A DNA stretch of 64,000 bases, from the NCBI RefSeq assembly GCF_000499845.2, contig NC_023754.2:23718611-23782610 (forward strand). The letters run 5' to 3'. The notes under the pieces are model-generated. The model was given only the letters and a program-made list of their open reading frames with translations. It did no database searches and was not told where the DNA came from. Source of the stretch: Phaseolus vulgaris (Eukaryota > Streptophyta > Magnoliopsida > Fabales > Fabaceae). This document shows, piece by piece, positions 45,951-64,000 of the stretch (the first letter of the stretch is position 1; each line of letters begins with the position of its first letter). The position numbers were made by a program, and so were the translations under genes.

Positions 45951-47884
45951 ATATAGGTTCGATGTAAAAAACAATAAATGTTAGCAGAGCTTTTATGTAT
46001 TAAACTAGCTTCTTAAGGGAACATTATCTAAATTTAGTTATAATGGAAGCTTAATTGTGAATAGAAGTAATGGAGTGACAATGATAAACCTATTTTTTAT
46101 TTCACCAAAACATATTATAAACTCTTTTACATGTGTTTAATCCCTACACATAAAAATATGATTTCGTGAGAGAGAAAAACAATATATCAACTGTGAAAAT
46201 TGTTATTAAAGACTATTTTTTTTTAAAACTTTACTCGTTTATATATTACTTGCGCTGCGTTTTAAGAGAAAAAATTAGTTAAAAAATAGTGAAAAAAGTA
46301 TAAAATAAAAGTTGTTTGGCAGAAAAAACAATGTAAGAACATGTGACTGTTAACTTTTATGTTTTTTTTAACGTGGCTATCGTTTGACTTAGATTTGACA
46401 GTTAATTTTTTATATGCTGAAATTTATTTAAAAAGTATTTTTTATAGACTTGAAATCGAATCCCTTATCGCTCAAGAGATAATATTATTTCTCAATCATT
46501 ATACACCATATTAGTATTTTTCTATGTATTTTAATGACTATAAATGGCAGTAAATAATAGTTTGAAAAATTAGCTTTTGTATTATTTATGGTATATGGCT
46601 GATAGAATTGTTATTGACTATTATATATCTAATCTATGGCGTAGTGATGTAGTTTTTGTTATTATATGAATGCATTTACAATAAAAAAATCCATGTTTAT
46701 TCTTATTAATAATTTCTTCAAATGTCTTATACATTATAGAAATTTCATTATATATATATATATATATATTTGAATTTTATCAAACAAATTTAAAAGGATC
46801 AAGATATAATTTTATATCATGGCTTTACCATGACTAATAACGAGATTTCTTTTTTTATCCACAGTCTGGTATTTTTTTTAAGAATAATGAATAATATGTC
46901 ATACACCAACTAAACCCATCATAATAAATTATTTATAAATTGAAATGATTTGTCTATTACTTTTTTAAGTCATAATGGGATATTACTTAACAAAGAAAAC
47001 TTCCCATTTTTTCCCTACTCCTACACTAATCCTTTTTAATTGTTTAAAAATATGATACTAATTTTCCTTAAAGATTATACCAATCTTCTTAATTATTTAA
47101 AATATATTATACTGTATTTAGAAAATGACCTAAACTAAAAGAACAAAGAGTGTAAGATAGAGTTGAAGAGAAGGAGAAGAAGTAGAAACTGGCCCACATA
47201 ACCAAAAAACACCACACTTGTTAAGCCCACCATCTGAATTTCTTTTCATACCTCCTAATTGAACGGGAATTGATTTTCATACCTCCCTGTATAATTACTA
47301 GTTAACGATAAAATAATTTTAACAGTGAGAACGCATGAAATTTAACTTACTTTTCCAACTCAATTGTAGCCTCATGCTGGTTTATAATGCCATTGTTCCA
47401 AAAGCTAAATATTTAAAATACATTAAAATATTTAAATCTTAGAGAAACTAAATGTATTTAATTTAATTTTCTAAATAGATATTTTTGTTTGCTTTTGTAA
47501 AACCAAAGCGTGCTTAGTTTTTTTTAACAAAAGATTTTATTATATATTTAATATTAATTATGTGCCTATTCGTTATAGATATATTGGAATTATTGATTTT
47601 TTTATAATTACTAATATTTATAAATATTTATTTTATATTATTAAAATTATTATTATTCTATTCAGTTAATTTTATCTTATATATTTATTCAATGAATTAT
47701 TTTAACTTAGTTGATATGATCATATTTTCTATTTTTTTCATTTATTAATTTTATTATAAAAGATTAAATAGATAAATAAATAATGTTTGGTTATAGATAT
47801 TCCTTATTTTGAGACCAATTTAGTGATAATTTTTTATCTTTACATATTTGATCAACAAAGTTGGTTTAAAATTTTATAAAATTT

Positions 47885-48178
47885 AGTTACAAGAAAATCA
47901 TCAAATAAAAACCAATTTTAGAGATTAAAGAAAATTAGTTGCTATAGTGACTAAATTATAGACTATTTTAGAGACTAAAAAAATTTTGGTTTCTAAATTA
48001 GTTTTTATTACTGTTAAATAGTTTCTAAATTGGTATCTAATTAGTTACTAAGATTCTAACTATCAATTATTTTCTAAATTTAATTAGATACCAATTTAAA
48101 ATTATCTTAAATATAGTGACTAATTGTCTCTAAATAAATAAATAAATAAATAAATATTTTTTATGATCAATAGTTACT
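47885..48178. mobile_element. CACTA-type MITE, copy 2 (decayed)
   Basis: TTACAAGAAAATCATCAAATAAAAACC at the left matches the start of copy 1, and the inner words (TTTCTAAATTGGTATCTAATTAG) match the family. The right end is eroded and carries an (AAAT)n expansion near 48133-48156. Confidence 0.6.
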
Positions 48179-48409
48179 AAAAAATGTATATTATATATTA
48201 TAAGTTTTTATTAATAATAAAAACTATTTTAAATATCAAATGAATTTTAGTTTATAAAATAGTTTTTAATTTAATAAATATAATGCTTTCGTCTACATTT
48301 AATAAATTTATTGTACTCCCTCATATATCTAATTCTAAGCATATCTTTACACAATATCTAGCAAGTGTAGACATCTAATTCTAATCATCAACTTTTGTTT
48401 AGTTTCAGA

Positions 48410-52502
<4,093 letters not shown>

Positions 52503-52539
52503 GTTAATACGTGTAAGTTAATATGTGTAGTAAAGGGAA

Positions 52540-52545
52540 AATAAA
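52540..52545 (+). terminator. Possible polyA signal of gene 5
   Basis: AATAAA 38 bp past the stop codon. AATAATATAAAG at about 52691 is an alternative. Confidence 0.35.
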
Positions 52546-53021
52546 AGGTTCTAAACCTTGGTGCTGTGTTGAAATTGTCCAATTAGTGTGGATGGCAAAG
52601 TGATTTTGCCATGTACCTCTCAGTTTGCTATGTATTTACTTCGATGAATCTCATTATCATTTCCACCTTTCTCTCTCTCCTCTCTTACTTGAATAATATA
52701 AAGTCTATACATTTCTTTCTTCAAATGCTACAGAAGTAAAACCATATGGAAATTAATTGTGCATACAATTAGGACAGGAATATGTATCAGACAAACAGGC
52801 ACAAGTCTGGTAAGATCTGATATATATACGCATTGGGATACCCTGTCTGCTACACAAAATGTTTTGTAATACAAATCTACGGGTATCTTGTACTTGTAGC
52901 AGTGTGACTGATTCATGTAGATGCATACAGTCCTTGTCCTGATAATGTAATGACAATTTTAAACACATAATATGGCAAGAGTTGCATAGCAAAAGATCAC
53001 GTTTTCATGCATACTTTGTTT
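52546..53021. other. Convergent spacer between genes 5 and 6
   Basis: The shared 3' flanks of two convergent genes. No third gene is supported; minus-strand open frames at 52728-52992 have no motif. Long 3'UTRs from both sides could overlap here. Confidence 0.5.
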
Positions 53022-53027
53022 TATTTC
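53022..53027 (-). terminator. Possible polyA signal of gene 6
   Basis: AATAAA on the minus strand, 67 bp past the stop of gene 6. Confidence 0.35.
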
Positions 53028-53093
53028 AATATTGTAGTAAAGAGGTTTACAACCTTTAATTTGCTTTTACAGCTCACATTTCCCGTTAACTTA

Positions 53094-56317
<3,224 letters not shown>

Positions 56318-56338
56318 TCAGATCTCACATCGATCCTT

Positions 56339-56346
56339 TATTTATA
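56339..56346 (-). promoter_or_regulatory. TATA box of peroxidase gene 6
   Basis: TATAAATA on the minus strand, 55 bp upstream of the ATG, in the context TATAAATAAAGG as in genes 1 and 4. The region from here to about 56.7 kb is homologous to the gene 5 upstream region. Confidence 0.7.
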
Positions 56347-56912
56347 CAAGATATGAAATGGGTGGATATCTTGGAAATCACGACATCTCATATGTTTGCA
56401 TTAACTTCATTTTTTTTAAATTATTCTTTCACGAATGTATTCTTTATGATATGGCGCCCAATTGGCTATGATGCTTCTTGATTTTTTTTACTTGAATTAT
56501 TGTGCCATGGTAGGACCAGTAAAGAGTAGGAATCGTTATCTTCTTGAAATGTTATTCCCACATTCTGTAGAATGTGATGGAGCACACAAAGCCACGAATT
56601 TAGAAAATGTTATATTTCACACAAGTATTTTTTGATGAAAACTGAATTTCAAAAAACTTGTGTACACTAAGTTCAGCATCTTGATCCTAACTAAAATTTG
56701 CTTTGTAGGACCACAGCAACACCACATACCACTGCAGTAGGCACTGTGCAAAATAATTCACCTCTCTTAAGAGAGCATCCACTCCCCTGAACCTCTCTGC
56801 ATAAACATTTTCATACTAAATTACCTTTAGCATTGACCTGTAATGTAGTAGGGGTAAAAGAGTGATTTTCAGGGAAATTGTGAAGCATTAGAGCTTTCTT
56901 CAACTTTGGCTT
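56347..56912 (-). promoter_or_regulatory. Upstream region of gene 6
   Basis: No gene. The reverse complement shares ordered words with 48.45-48.8 kb upstream of gene 5, including GTGTGAAA.ATAACATTTTCT, TGTGCTCCATCACATT and AACATTTCAAGAAGATAA. Bases 56700-56912 hold nothing recognisable. Confidence 0.5.
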
Positions 56913-57240
56913 ACATAAAATAAAATCATGAAATAAAAATCAATTTTAGAGAGAAAAAATAATTAGTTGTTATAGTAACTAAATTAGATACTATTTTAGA
57001 AATTATTTTTTTTAATTCTAAATTAGTTTCGATTATTGTTAAATAATTTCTAAATTAGTATCAAATTAGCTATCAAGGTTTTAACTACTAATTAAATAGA
57101 AACCATTTAACAATAATATAAGCTAATTTAGAAACCAAAATTTTTTTAGTCTTTAAAATGATCTTTAATTTAATCATTATAACAACTAATTATTTTTTAT
57201 TTCTAAAAATTAGTTTCTATTTCATAATTTTCTTTTAATG
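56913..57240. mobile_element. CACTA-type MITE, copy 3 (decayed)
   Basis: AAAATCATGAAATAAAAATCAATTTTAGAG on the left and TTAGTTTCTATTTCATAATTTTC on the right are the family ends. The outermost bases are mutated and no target duplication is left. Inner words match copies 1 and 5. Confidence 0.6.
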
Positions 57241-57458
57241 TAATAAAAGCATGTTATGTGACTTTTAAAATAATTATTAAAAGTGTACATATTCTATATA
57301 AAAAGCATTACACCTTTTACTGACAAAAAGTTATCTTTGAGTGTGATTTTAAAATAAGTTTTAGAAATATATATAAAAAAATGTACCAAATATGATATAG
57401 TATCTAGTTTTAATAACTATGAAAAAATTATATTATAAAAGAAATTTAATCTAAGTTA
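57241..57458. other. Short spacer between MITEs
   Basis: About 220 bp of AT-rich DNA with no feature seen. Confidence 0.5.
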
Positions 57459-57591
57459 CACTACAAGGAAATCATGAAATAGAAACTAATTTTTTTTTTA
57501 GTTTTTAAAATGGTATCTAATTTAATTACTATTGCAACTAATTATTTTGGTCTCTAAAAATTGGTTTTTATTTCATGATTTTCTTGTAGTG
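57459..57591. mobile_element. CACTA-type MITE, copy 4 (133-bp deletion form)
   Basis: Starts CACTACAAGGAAATCATGAAAT and ends ATTTCATGATTTTCTTGTAGTG. TTA flanks it at 57456-57458 and 57592-57594. The right half is complete, but most of the left half is deleted just after the terminal repeat. Intact ends and target duplication make this the clearest insertion of the group. Confidence 0.85.
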
Positions 57592-57607
57592 TTAATTTGA
57601 TTGCATA

Positions 57608-57979
57608 CACTACAAGAAAATCATGAAATAGAAATCTATTTTAAAGACAAAAAATAATTAGTTGTTATAGTGACTAAATTAGAAACCATTTTAAAAACTA
57701 AACAAACTTTTGGTTTTAAAATTAGTTTCTATTATTGTTAAATGATTTCTAAATTGGTATCTAATTAGCTACCAAGGTTTTTGCTACCAAATTTAGAATC
57801 TAAATAATTGGTAGTTAAAATCTTAGTAGCTAATTAGATACAAATTTAGTAACTATTTAACAATATAAAAACTAATTTAAAACCAATTTTTTTTAGTTTC
57901 TGAAATAGTCTATAATTTATTCACTATAATAACTAATTGTTTTTTTTTTAAATTAATTTCTATTTCACAATTTTATTGA
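57608..57979. mobile_element. CACTA-type MITE, copy 5
   Basis: Starts CACTACAAGAAAATCATGAA, 17 bp after the end of copy 4. The body is a near-palindrome like copy 1. The right end (TTTCACAATTTTATTGATA) is eroded and no target duplication is visible. Confidence 0.75.
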
Positions 57980-58550
57980 TAAATCTAATTAAACATGGTG
58001 GATGATTAAGAGTAATTAATAATTATGGTATTCTCTTTTAAGTTTCTTATGTCAAAGTCAAGTTTCTAAACAGGAATTCTGTAATAAATCTTTTAAAGAT
58101 CTTCTTTCTAGAAAGCCACCTATTTCTTAATTATTAGAAGAGTGATGATATTTTGATATTCTTTTTTGTTTTAGATAAAATTGTTTAATAACTTGTTACA
58201 ATAATATAATAATATGAATATTCTAATTATAACAAGATCATTTTTAAATGATATATTATATGTTATTATAATAAGGTTCTACACATTAATTTGCTCATTT
58301 TTACTCCATCATTAGCATAAGGTTACAAAAGTCAAATGGTTGTCCATTAACCATCTGCATGACTTTGGAGTACTTGGTCATAACCTTCAATTGATTAAAT
58401 ATTAGCATGTTCGGTGTTAACTAATCATATATTAATAATTAATATTATCAAAATAATATTTTGATAATTGTTTATTAATAAAATATAAGTATTTAATTGA
58501 AATACTATTATTATTATTATAAAAAACTATTATTCTTTTTATCGACAACC
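57980..58550. other. Spacer, no gene
   Basis: AT-rich DNA between the MITE cluster and the CACTA-like end. Nothing recognised. Confidence 0.5.
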
Positions 58551-58800
58551 ACTACGAGAAAAATTTGATTTAGCTTCCAAATTTTTGCGTGGGCCATTTG
58601 CGGACGCTACTCTCGTTGGCCAAAATGAGTAAAAGCCCACGCAAGATTTACATTGGACGCATATATTAATTTATTTATTTTTTTTAAAAAAATTTTTGCG
58701 TCGGCCGCGGCCCACGCATAGGCGTCGGTTTTGCGTCGGCCGCGGCCCACGCATATGCGTCCGTTTTGCATTGCCCACAGAACCCACGCGTCCGCTATAG
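58551..58800. mobile_element. CACTA-like terminus with GC-rich 35-bp subterminal repeats
   Basis: CACTACGAGAAAAATTTG at about 58551 is a CACTA-type end. It is followed by TTTTTGCGTGGGCC and then three 35-bp units starting TTTTGCG/TTTTGCA at 58694, 58729 and 58764, each with GCGTCGGCCGCGGCCCACGC or a variant. Dense subterminal repeats near CACTA ends are known as transposase-binding sites in En/Spm. The matching other end was not found in the window, so the element is truncated or interrupted. An open frame on the minus strand here is a by-product of the repeats. Confidence 0.5.
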
Positions 58801-59170
58801 CCCACACATGTTTAGAATTTTAAAATTTAAATATTTTTAATGTATAATAAATATTTTAATTTTGAATTCTTTATTATATTTATTTTAGAATTATTTTTTT
58901 AATATTATAATAAATTATTTAATTTATCAATTTTGAATATAAATTAATTAAATTAGATTTATTAAATTAAATAAGCGTTTGATTTAAAATTAATTGAGTA
59001 AAATAAAATATATATTTAAATTATCTAAATGTTATATAAAATATTTGTTTATTTTAAATATTATTTATTTTAAATTTATTTTATTTATATATTGTCATAA
59101 CTATTTTATTTTTGAAATTATGATATAAATTAGTTAAATTAAATTTATTAAATTGATGATAATAATATTA
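58801..59170. other. AT-rich spacer, no gene
   Basis: About 370 bp of A/T-dominated sequence with no feature other than low complexity, leading into the AT minisatellite. Confidence 0.5.
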
Positions 59171-59430
59171 AATTTATTAAATATTAATATTAATACTAAT
59201 AATATTAATAATATGTATAATAATATTAATTATAATATTAATAATAATTTTTATAATAATATTAATTATAATGTTAATTATAATATTAATTATAATGTTA
59301 ATTATAATATTAATTATAATGTTAATTATAATATTAATTATAATGTTAATAATAATATTAATTATAATCTTAATAATATTATTAATAATAATGTTAATAA
59401 TAATTTAATAATAATGTTAATAATATGAGT
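59171..59430. repeat. AT-only minisatellite (AATATTAATTAT/AATGTTAATTAT units)
   Basis: Alternating 12-bp units TATAATATTAAT and TATAATGTTAAT give a 24-bp higher-order repeat, most regular at 59255-59350. The apparent plus-strand protein of Asn/Ile/Tyr/Val repeats is a translation artefact. Confidence 0.85.
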
Positions 59431-59489
59431 ATAATTTATTTTATTATTATTAATAATAATTATATTAATATATATAAATTTATTTTGCA

Positions 59490-61560
59490 CTTCCTCCCAT
59501 ACAAACTCCATCAAAGGCAACATCTCATTCCAACTTCCCAGATGATCCAACACACATGTCCTCACAAATCTTTTAAGGACTAGATCGTTCTCTCATACTG
59601 CTCATTTGTTTGAGGATGATATGCAGAGCTCATTCTCAATCTAGACCCCAAATAATCTTGTAGAATTTTTCAAAACTATGAAGTAAATCTGACATCTCTA
59701 TCAGAAACAATATTCGAAGGCACTCCAAGCAATTTCATAATCCCTCTGATGTACAACTGTGCCAACTTGGCTATATTATTCTCAAATTAACTGGAAGAAA
59801 AATGAGCGCTCTTTGTTAGTCGATCATCTATCACCCAGACTGCATCAATGTCTCTTACTATTCTCGGCATATAGGTAATAAAATCCATAACAATGCTATC
59901 CCATTTTTACTCGAGAATATCCCACTACTGCAACAACCACTAGGTCTCTGATGTTCTACCTTTGCCTTTTGAGATGTCAAACTTGTCACAACATACTAAG
60001 CTATTTCTTTTCTCATGTCTGATCACCAAAAGGATTCCTTCAAATTTTGGTACATCTTATTCATACTGGGATGTAAACTTATATAACCCTTATAACCCTC
60101 TTCTAGAATCATTATCTTCAGTTCTTCATTGGTAGATATACAAACTCTGCCTTTGAATCTCAATATCTCATCTTCTCCCATCACAAAGTCCTTAGTTTGA
60201 TATATACTACAACTAATATGATTAACATGGAATTGTACTCCCAAATTTAGATTTCTGAACTGCTCAATCAACTTCTGCTCTTCAATCATCATGGCTGACA
60301 CTTGTGCTGACTTTCTTCTAAGAGTATATGCAACTACATTAGTCTTCCTTGGATAGTACATAAGCTGGAAATCAAAATCTTTCATAAACTCCAGCCATTC
60401 TCTCTACCTCATGTTCAACTCTTTCTGATCCAACAAGTATTCACTGAACATCTGAAATTGAGTTTCATATAAATAATGTCTTCAAATCTTCAAAGCAAAC
60501 ACCACCACTGGAAACTCTAAGTCATAAGTAGAATAATTTCTCTCATGAACTTTGAGTTTCATTGAAACATATGCAACTCCTATCTTCTCTTGTATTAAGA
60601 CACAATTCAATCTCTGATGTGAAGCATCATACTAAACCTCAAAAGGATTTTTTTTTTCCTGTATCAGGAATCTCCAACACTAGAACACTTGTCAACCTTT
60701 TCTTCAGCTTTATGAAACTCTGCTCACATCTTGGTTGGATCCACTGAGACCCCTGAGCTGATAATACATACTCATAAAGTTCATATCGAGACCTAAAGAT
60801 TGTCTTCTGCACATCTTCAGCCTTTACCAAAATCTTGTGCTATCCAAATCTCATATCAAACTTTGAGAACTGTGGCTCCATGTAACTGATCCATCAAATC
60901 ATCAATTCTGGGTAGAGGATACTTGTCCTTGATGATCAACTTATTCAACCATCAAATCACCTTTCTTTTTAACTAACAATAGTGGAAACCCCGTGAAAAT
61001 ATATTGAGCCAGATTAACCACTTCTCTAACAACTCTTCTACTTGTTTCTTCAATTTAGTCAACTCAGTTGGAGTCATTCTGTAAGGTCCAATTGACATTG
61101 GTCCAACTTCAGGTACCAGATCAATGTAACATTCTACTTCTCTCTTTAGAGTTAATCCAGGTATTTCTTTTTGGAAATACTTCTACGAATTCCTTCACCA
61201 CATGTATACTACTCATCTCATCTTCATTCTTAACTCCCATCTGAGTAAAAATTATAAAACAACTTGATCTTTTCTTCAGTTCAGACCACACTTGTTGAGT
61301 AGACATAGATTCTAACTCATTGGAATTTGGAAACACTATCTTTCATTGAGCACAACCTTTGAAAATGTGATTGGCAGATAGCCAATCCATTTCTGGAATA
61401 ATATCCAATTCATCTCCTACATACTTGGCATAAGCTAGTGTGTCGATTCCAAATCATACAATGCTTTCAAATCCATATCAACTAAACAACATCCATTCTG
61501 CATGAATTTTTTTTTTTTTTCCAAGTAATTTCTCTGTCTGTTCCTTTTCAACAATTTTCT
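59490..61560 (-). pseudogene. Broken Ty3/gypsy pol (protease to integrase)
   Basis: Minus-strand fragments appear in the correct gypsy order. Post-protease segment MDWLSANH is near 61410, and QQVWSELKKRSSCFIIFTQM and VKEFVEVFP are near 61200-61300. The reverse transcriptase start ([23 protein letters not shown]) is at about 60870-61090 and KTIFRSRYELYEY near 60790. RNase H words (LNCVLIQEK, NYSTYDLEFPVVVFALKI) are at about 60470-60610. The H2C2 linker with LRFKGRVC is at 60023-60385, and the integrase core (WDSIVMDFITYMPR, TKSAHF) at about 59800-59910. The last piece (VLDHLGSWNEMLPLMEF) ends near 59490. Frameshifts and stops are frequent. The reverse transcriptase jumps from YELYEY straight to the CEQSFIKLKKRL segment, losing the catalytic YxDD part. 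Non-functional. Confidence 0.85.
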
Positions 61561-62510
61561 TTGTCTAACTATAATCTAAACACAATTAAGATATCTCACC
61601 TTTCTTCTTTCTCAATATTATTGATACTTCTCAAATGATATAATCAACTTGTAAACTTTTTTCACCATAAAATCTCAAATTTTCTTTTAAGCTTTGTTGT
61701 TCAGCTAGAGCCATCTTATGTTGTGTTATCAACAACCTTTTCCAAGCTTCATATCAAAGAAAATTCATACTTTCATCTTGGAACTTAACTCGGGTACTTC
61801 CCATGGAAACACGTGCTTAAATCTTTAAACCTTCAACATACTATTTATTTACTCTTCATAACTTATATGTATCTGAAACTAAACCTTGACACAACTAAAT
61901 CTAACTTGCACTTGCTCTACACTTATAGGGTAACTATCCATTCTTACTTTCTAGGGATTTTTGGAACTATTGTTTACTATTTCTATTCCTATTCCTATAA
62001 AATGTAATTCATAAAGAATCAATTTATTTAGAAGACAACATCTAGATCTTACAAAGGCAAGCAATCTCAAAATCATCTAGAATTTGAGTTTATCAAAAAA
62101 TTCATAATACTTATAATATAAAGTATTATACCAAAATAATTATTGATGTACAACTGTTAATCTAAAAGACAACTTTCCATCAAATACAAAAACACTTAAT
62201 GAAATAAAATGAATCACACAAAAATTTAATATATGCTAAACATCAAACTTTTAGAATTAAGATAGAGAATCATCTTGATTCAGTTATGAGTGTGCACCCT
62301 CACTACTTTATCAAGATCTTTTCATTCTTAATACTAAAATTTTCATTTAGAACACACATTTACTATAGCACAAACAAGATTTTCAAAAACCTTTTTAAAA
62401 AAAATATTTGAAAACCTTTCACTATAACTTTAATTAAGACTCCAATAATTATTTATAAGCAAAAGAAGCACAATGAACCCACTACCCTCAGGTCATCCTA
62501 AGGATGAACT
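61561..62510 (-). mobile_element. Eroded gag / 5' internal region of the gypsy element
   Basis: Lies between the primer-binding site and pol, where gag belongs. I find no intact gag frame or zinc knuckle. At about 950 bp it is short for gag plus protease, so part is probably deleted. Confidence 0.45.
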
Positions 62511-62522
62511 GCTCTGATACCA
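62511..62522 (-). other. tRNA-iMet primer-binding site
   Basis: On the minus strand TGGTATCAGAGC begins two bases after the LTR end (TTACA, then TT, then TGGTATCAGAGC). This is the standard plant LTR-retrotransposon site complementary to initiator tRNA-Met, and it fixes both the LTR end and the direction of the element. Confidence 0.85.
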
Positions 62523-62524
62523 AA

Positions 62525-64000
62525 TGTAACATCCCTATATTTTCCCATATCTATAACCATAATCTGTATGAAATATTAAAATAAATATATAAACATAATA
62601 CAAATATATCTAAAATTTCATTATTATAATGTTTCAAATTATCTCTCTCTTCATAAGACTCATTTACATAAAATTTAAAACAAAATTTCAAAAGAAAAAT
62701 AAACATTTTCCATTATCCATCTTCTCACCGAAAAACTTTATCACCTCTAACATCATCTGCTCCCGTGTAAAATACACGATCATCATAGATCAAAGAAAAA
62801 CAACCACAAAACAAAACAAATGGTAAGCTAGGTATTTTAAAACTTATAACACAAATATGACTTTAAACATCCACATAAATTCATCATTTCTCATGCATTT
62901 CACATAACCATCAAGTGTCTATCAACAATTTCAATATTCCTCTTTTTCATGTTAGACTTCTACTGACTCATAACACATAGACACTTGACTCTACTTCCGG
63001 AAGACTCGTGCGTTGACTTAGACTCAGAGATCTGCACCTGTCATACTACATCACTGTGAAATCCACACAGCTATGCGCATAATTAATCTCAATATCATCT
63101 CTCTCCTAGTATGACAGGGTTAATTCATATAACATGTCAAGTTAATTATCTTTCAAACAACTTACTCATTCATATGAACCTCCTTCGACTCTCACCACCT
63201 GAATAACTTCATCTATATGATTCCATTATCTCAGGAGAGTCAGGATATCTCTTTCTAGACGAATCCCTAGTCAATGCACATCCTAAACAATCTTAACACG
63301 GTATTTTCTTTCCTGAAAATACTATGTCTCGATTAGAATTCATATTTTGAACCTCATAATATCCACCATCAAACAATCAAATCATATCAATGTTTAGAAT
63401 ATCCAAAATACACAACAATTCATTAACTAATCATATAAATGTCTAATTAAAGAGATTTTCAATTAACTATACATGAAATAAAAGTTTACATACTTTATAC
63501 GAAAAATTATATAGGAATGAATAAATCAATCTTTTAAAAGCAAATAAAAATTAGTTTAATATTTTTATTTATTATTTTATTTTACTTTAGCTTGAGCTAG
63601 AATTCGCTAGCTTGAGCTAAAATACTCCAGAGAGCACCAGAATTTTTAGCTTGGGCTAAAATTCGCTAGCTTGGGCTAAAATCCTTCAGAGAGCACCCAT
63701 AACTTTTTTAGCTTAGGCTAAAATTCGCTAGCTTGGGCTAAAAACGTCCAGAGAGCACCCAGAATCTGTTTAGCTTAGGCTAAAATTCGCTAGCTTGAGC
63801 GAAATATGCAGAAAATTTTTGCATAACTTAATATACCTATCAGATTATAAATCAATACCTCATTCAATTCATAAATTATAAATCTACATATTACATTGAC
63901 AGTTCCTGTTCAGCATGATACAATCACTCTCATTGAATCCTTGAGCTATTATGTCCATTTATACATATATATGATTTTTAATTCCAAAACCATTTAAATC
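62525..64000 (-). mobile_element. 5' LTR of the gypsy element, cut by the window edge
   Basis: Reading on the minus strand, the LTR ends GGGATGTTACA at 62525. It aligns with the solo LTR at 36196-37959 from about 36905 to its end, so roughly 700 bp of the LTR should lie beyond the window. Shared words include GTGTAAAAT/GTTTTAC near the TGATGATCGTG motif, TATGCGCATA and CCTGTCATAC. It differs from the solo LTR by an inserted tandem array (63589-63810). Confidence 0.75.
63589..63810. repeat. ~62-bp tandem array inside the gypsy LTR
   Basis: Units start at 63589, 63648, 63710 and 63772 (59, 62, 62 and a partial ~39 bp). Each has AGCTT(G/A)(G/A)GCTA(A/G)AATTCGC, then TAGCTTG(G/A)GC, and the first three have CCAGAGAGCACC/TCAGAGAGCACC. 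Within a unit the AGCTTGGGCTAAAA word occurs twice, so there is a shorter inner repeat too. The solo LTR lacks this array. Confidence 0.85.

Larger units (their letters stand above)
43811..48400. other. AT-rich spacer before gene 5
   Basis: No gene supported. Contains a TIR element (44484-44854), an approximately 112-bp duplication (45729-45950) and a MITE (47885-48178). The last 430 bp before gene 5 (from about 48410) is homologous to the promoter of gene 6. Confidence 0.5.

Noticed and set aside
58607..58807. Apparent Ala/Trp-rich minus-strand protein
   Set aside because: Produced by the GC-rich 35-bp repeats at a CACTA-like end; no domain.
59153..59428. Apparent Asn/Ile/Tyr repeat protein
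   Set aside because: It is the translation of an AT-only minisatellite.
58551..59470. Complete CACTA transposon
   Set aside because: Only one end with subterminal repeats is visible; no matching right end or transposase frame was found.

Overview
This window is plant nuclear DNA: long, very AT-rich non-coding stretches, GT-AG introns, TATA boxes, microsatellites, LTR retrotransposons and CACTA-type MITEs. A legume of the bean/cowpea/soybean group is the best guess. That rests on the close resemblance, from memory, of the last two genes to soybean seed-coat peroxidase, and on several repeat types typical of legume genomes. The species itself is not proven by the sequence.

The supported intact genes are six class III secretory plant peroxidases. 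All have four exons and the same three intron positions (phases 0, 0, 1). Exons 2 and 3 are exactly 192 and 166 bp in every copy. Genes 1-4 lie on the minus strand at 3465-5483, 9837-11629, 18198-20060 and 31661-34155. They form one subfamily (mature protein starting QLD, conserved TATAAATA 50-90 bp upstream of the ATG, polyA signal about 50-65 bp after the stop). Genes 5 (plus, 48839-52502) and 6 (minus, 53094-56284) form a second subfamily (mature start QLSPTFY). They face each other tail to tail as an inverted duplication whose promoters are also homologous. All six keep the distal Arg and His, the proximal His, and all eight structural cysteines. Each has a signal peptide and a C-terminal extension. 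They probably act as heme- and Ca-dependent peroxidases in the secretory pathway (apoplast or vacuole).

Between the genes the window holds transposon debris. There is a solo LTR of a Ty3/gypsy element at 36196-37959. A decayed inverted remnant of the same LTR lies at about 43.2-43.8 kb. A truncated copy of the element on the minus strand has its LTR running off the right edge of the window, a tRNA-iMet primer-binding site at 62511-62522, and broken pol down to about 59.49 kb. A second, unrelated 445-bp solo LTR sits inside an (ATT)n microsatellite at 26235-26679. Five members of one CACTA-type MITE family are present, two with intact 3-bp target duplications. A CACTA-like GC-rich end lies at 58.55-58.8 kb.

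There are also traces of lost peroxidase copies: a 22-bp fragment of exon 4 at 36061-36082, and a duplicated gene-4 upstream region at 29.3-30.8 kb with no gene behind it. I saw no CRISPR array, operon or prokaryotic system, and nothing that looks like a wholly new molecular system. The main interest is birth and death in a peroxidase cluster and its interplay with repeats.
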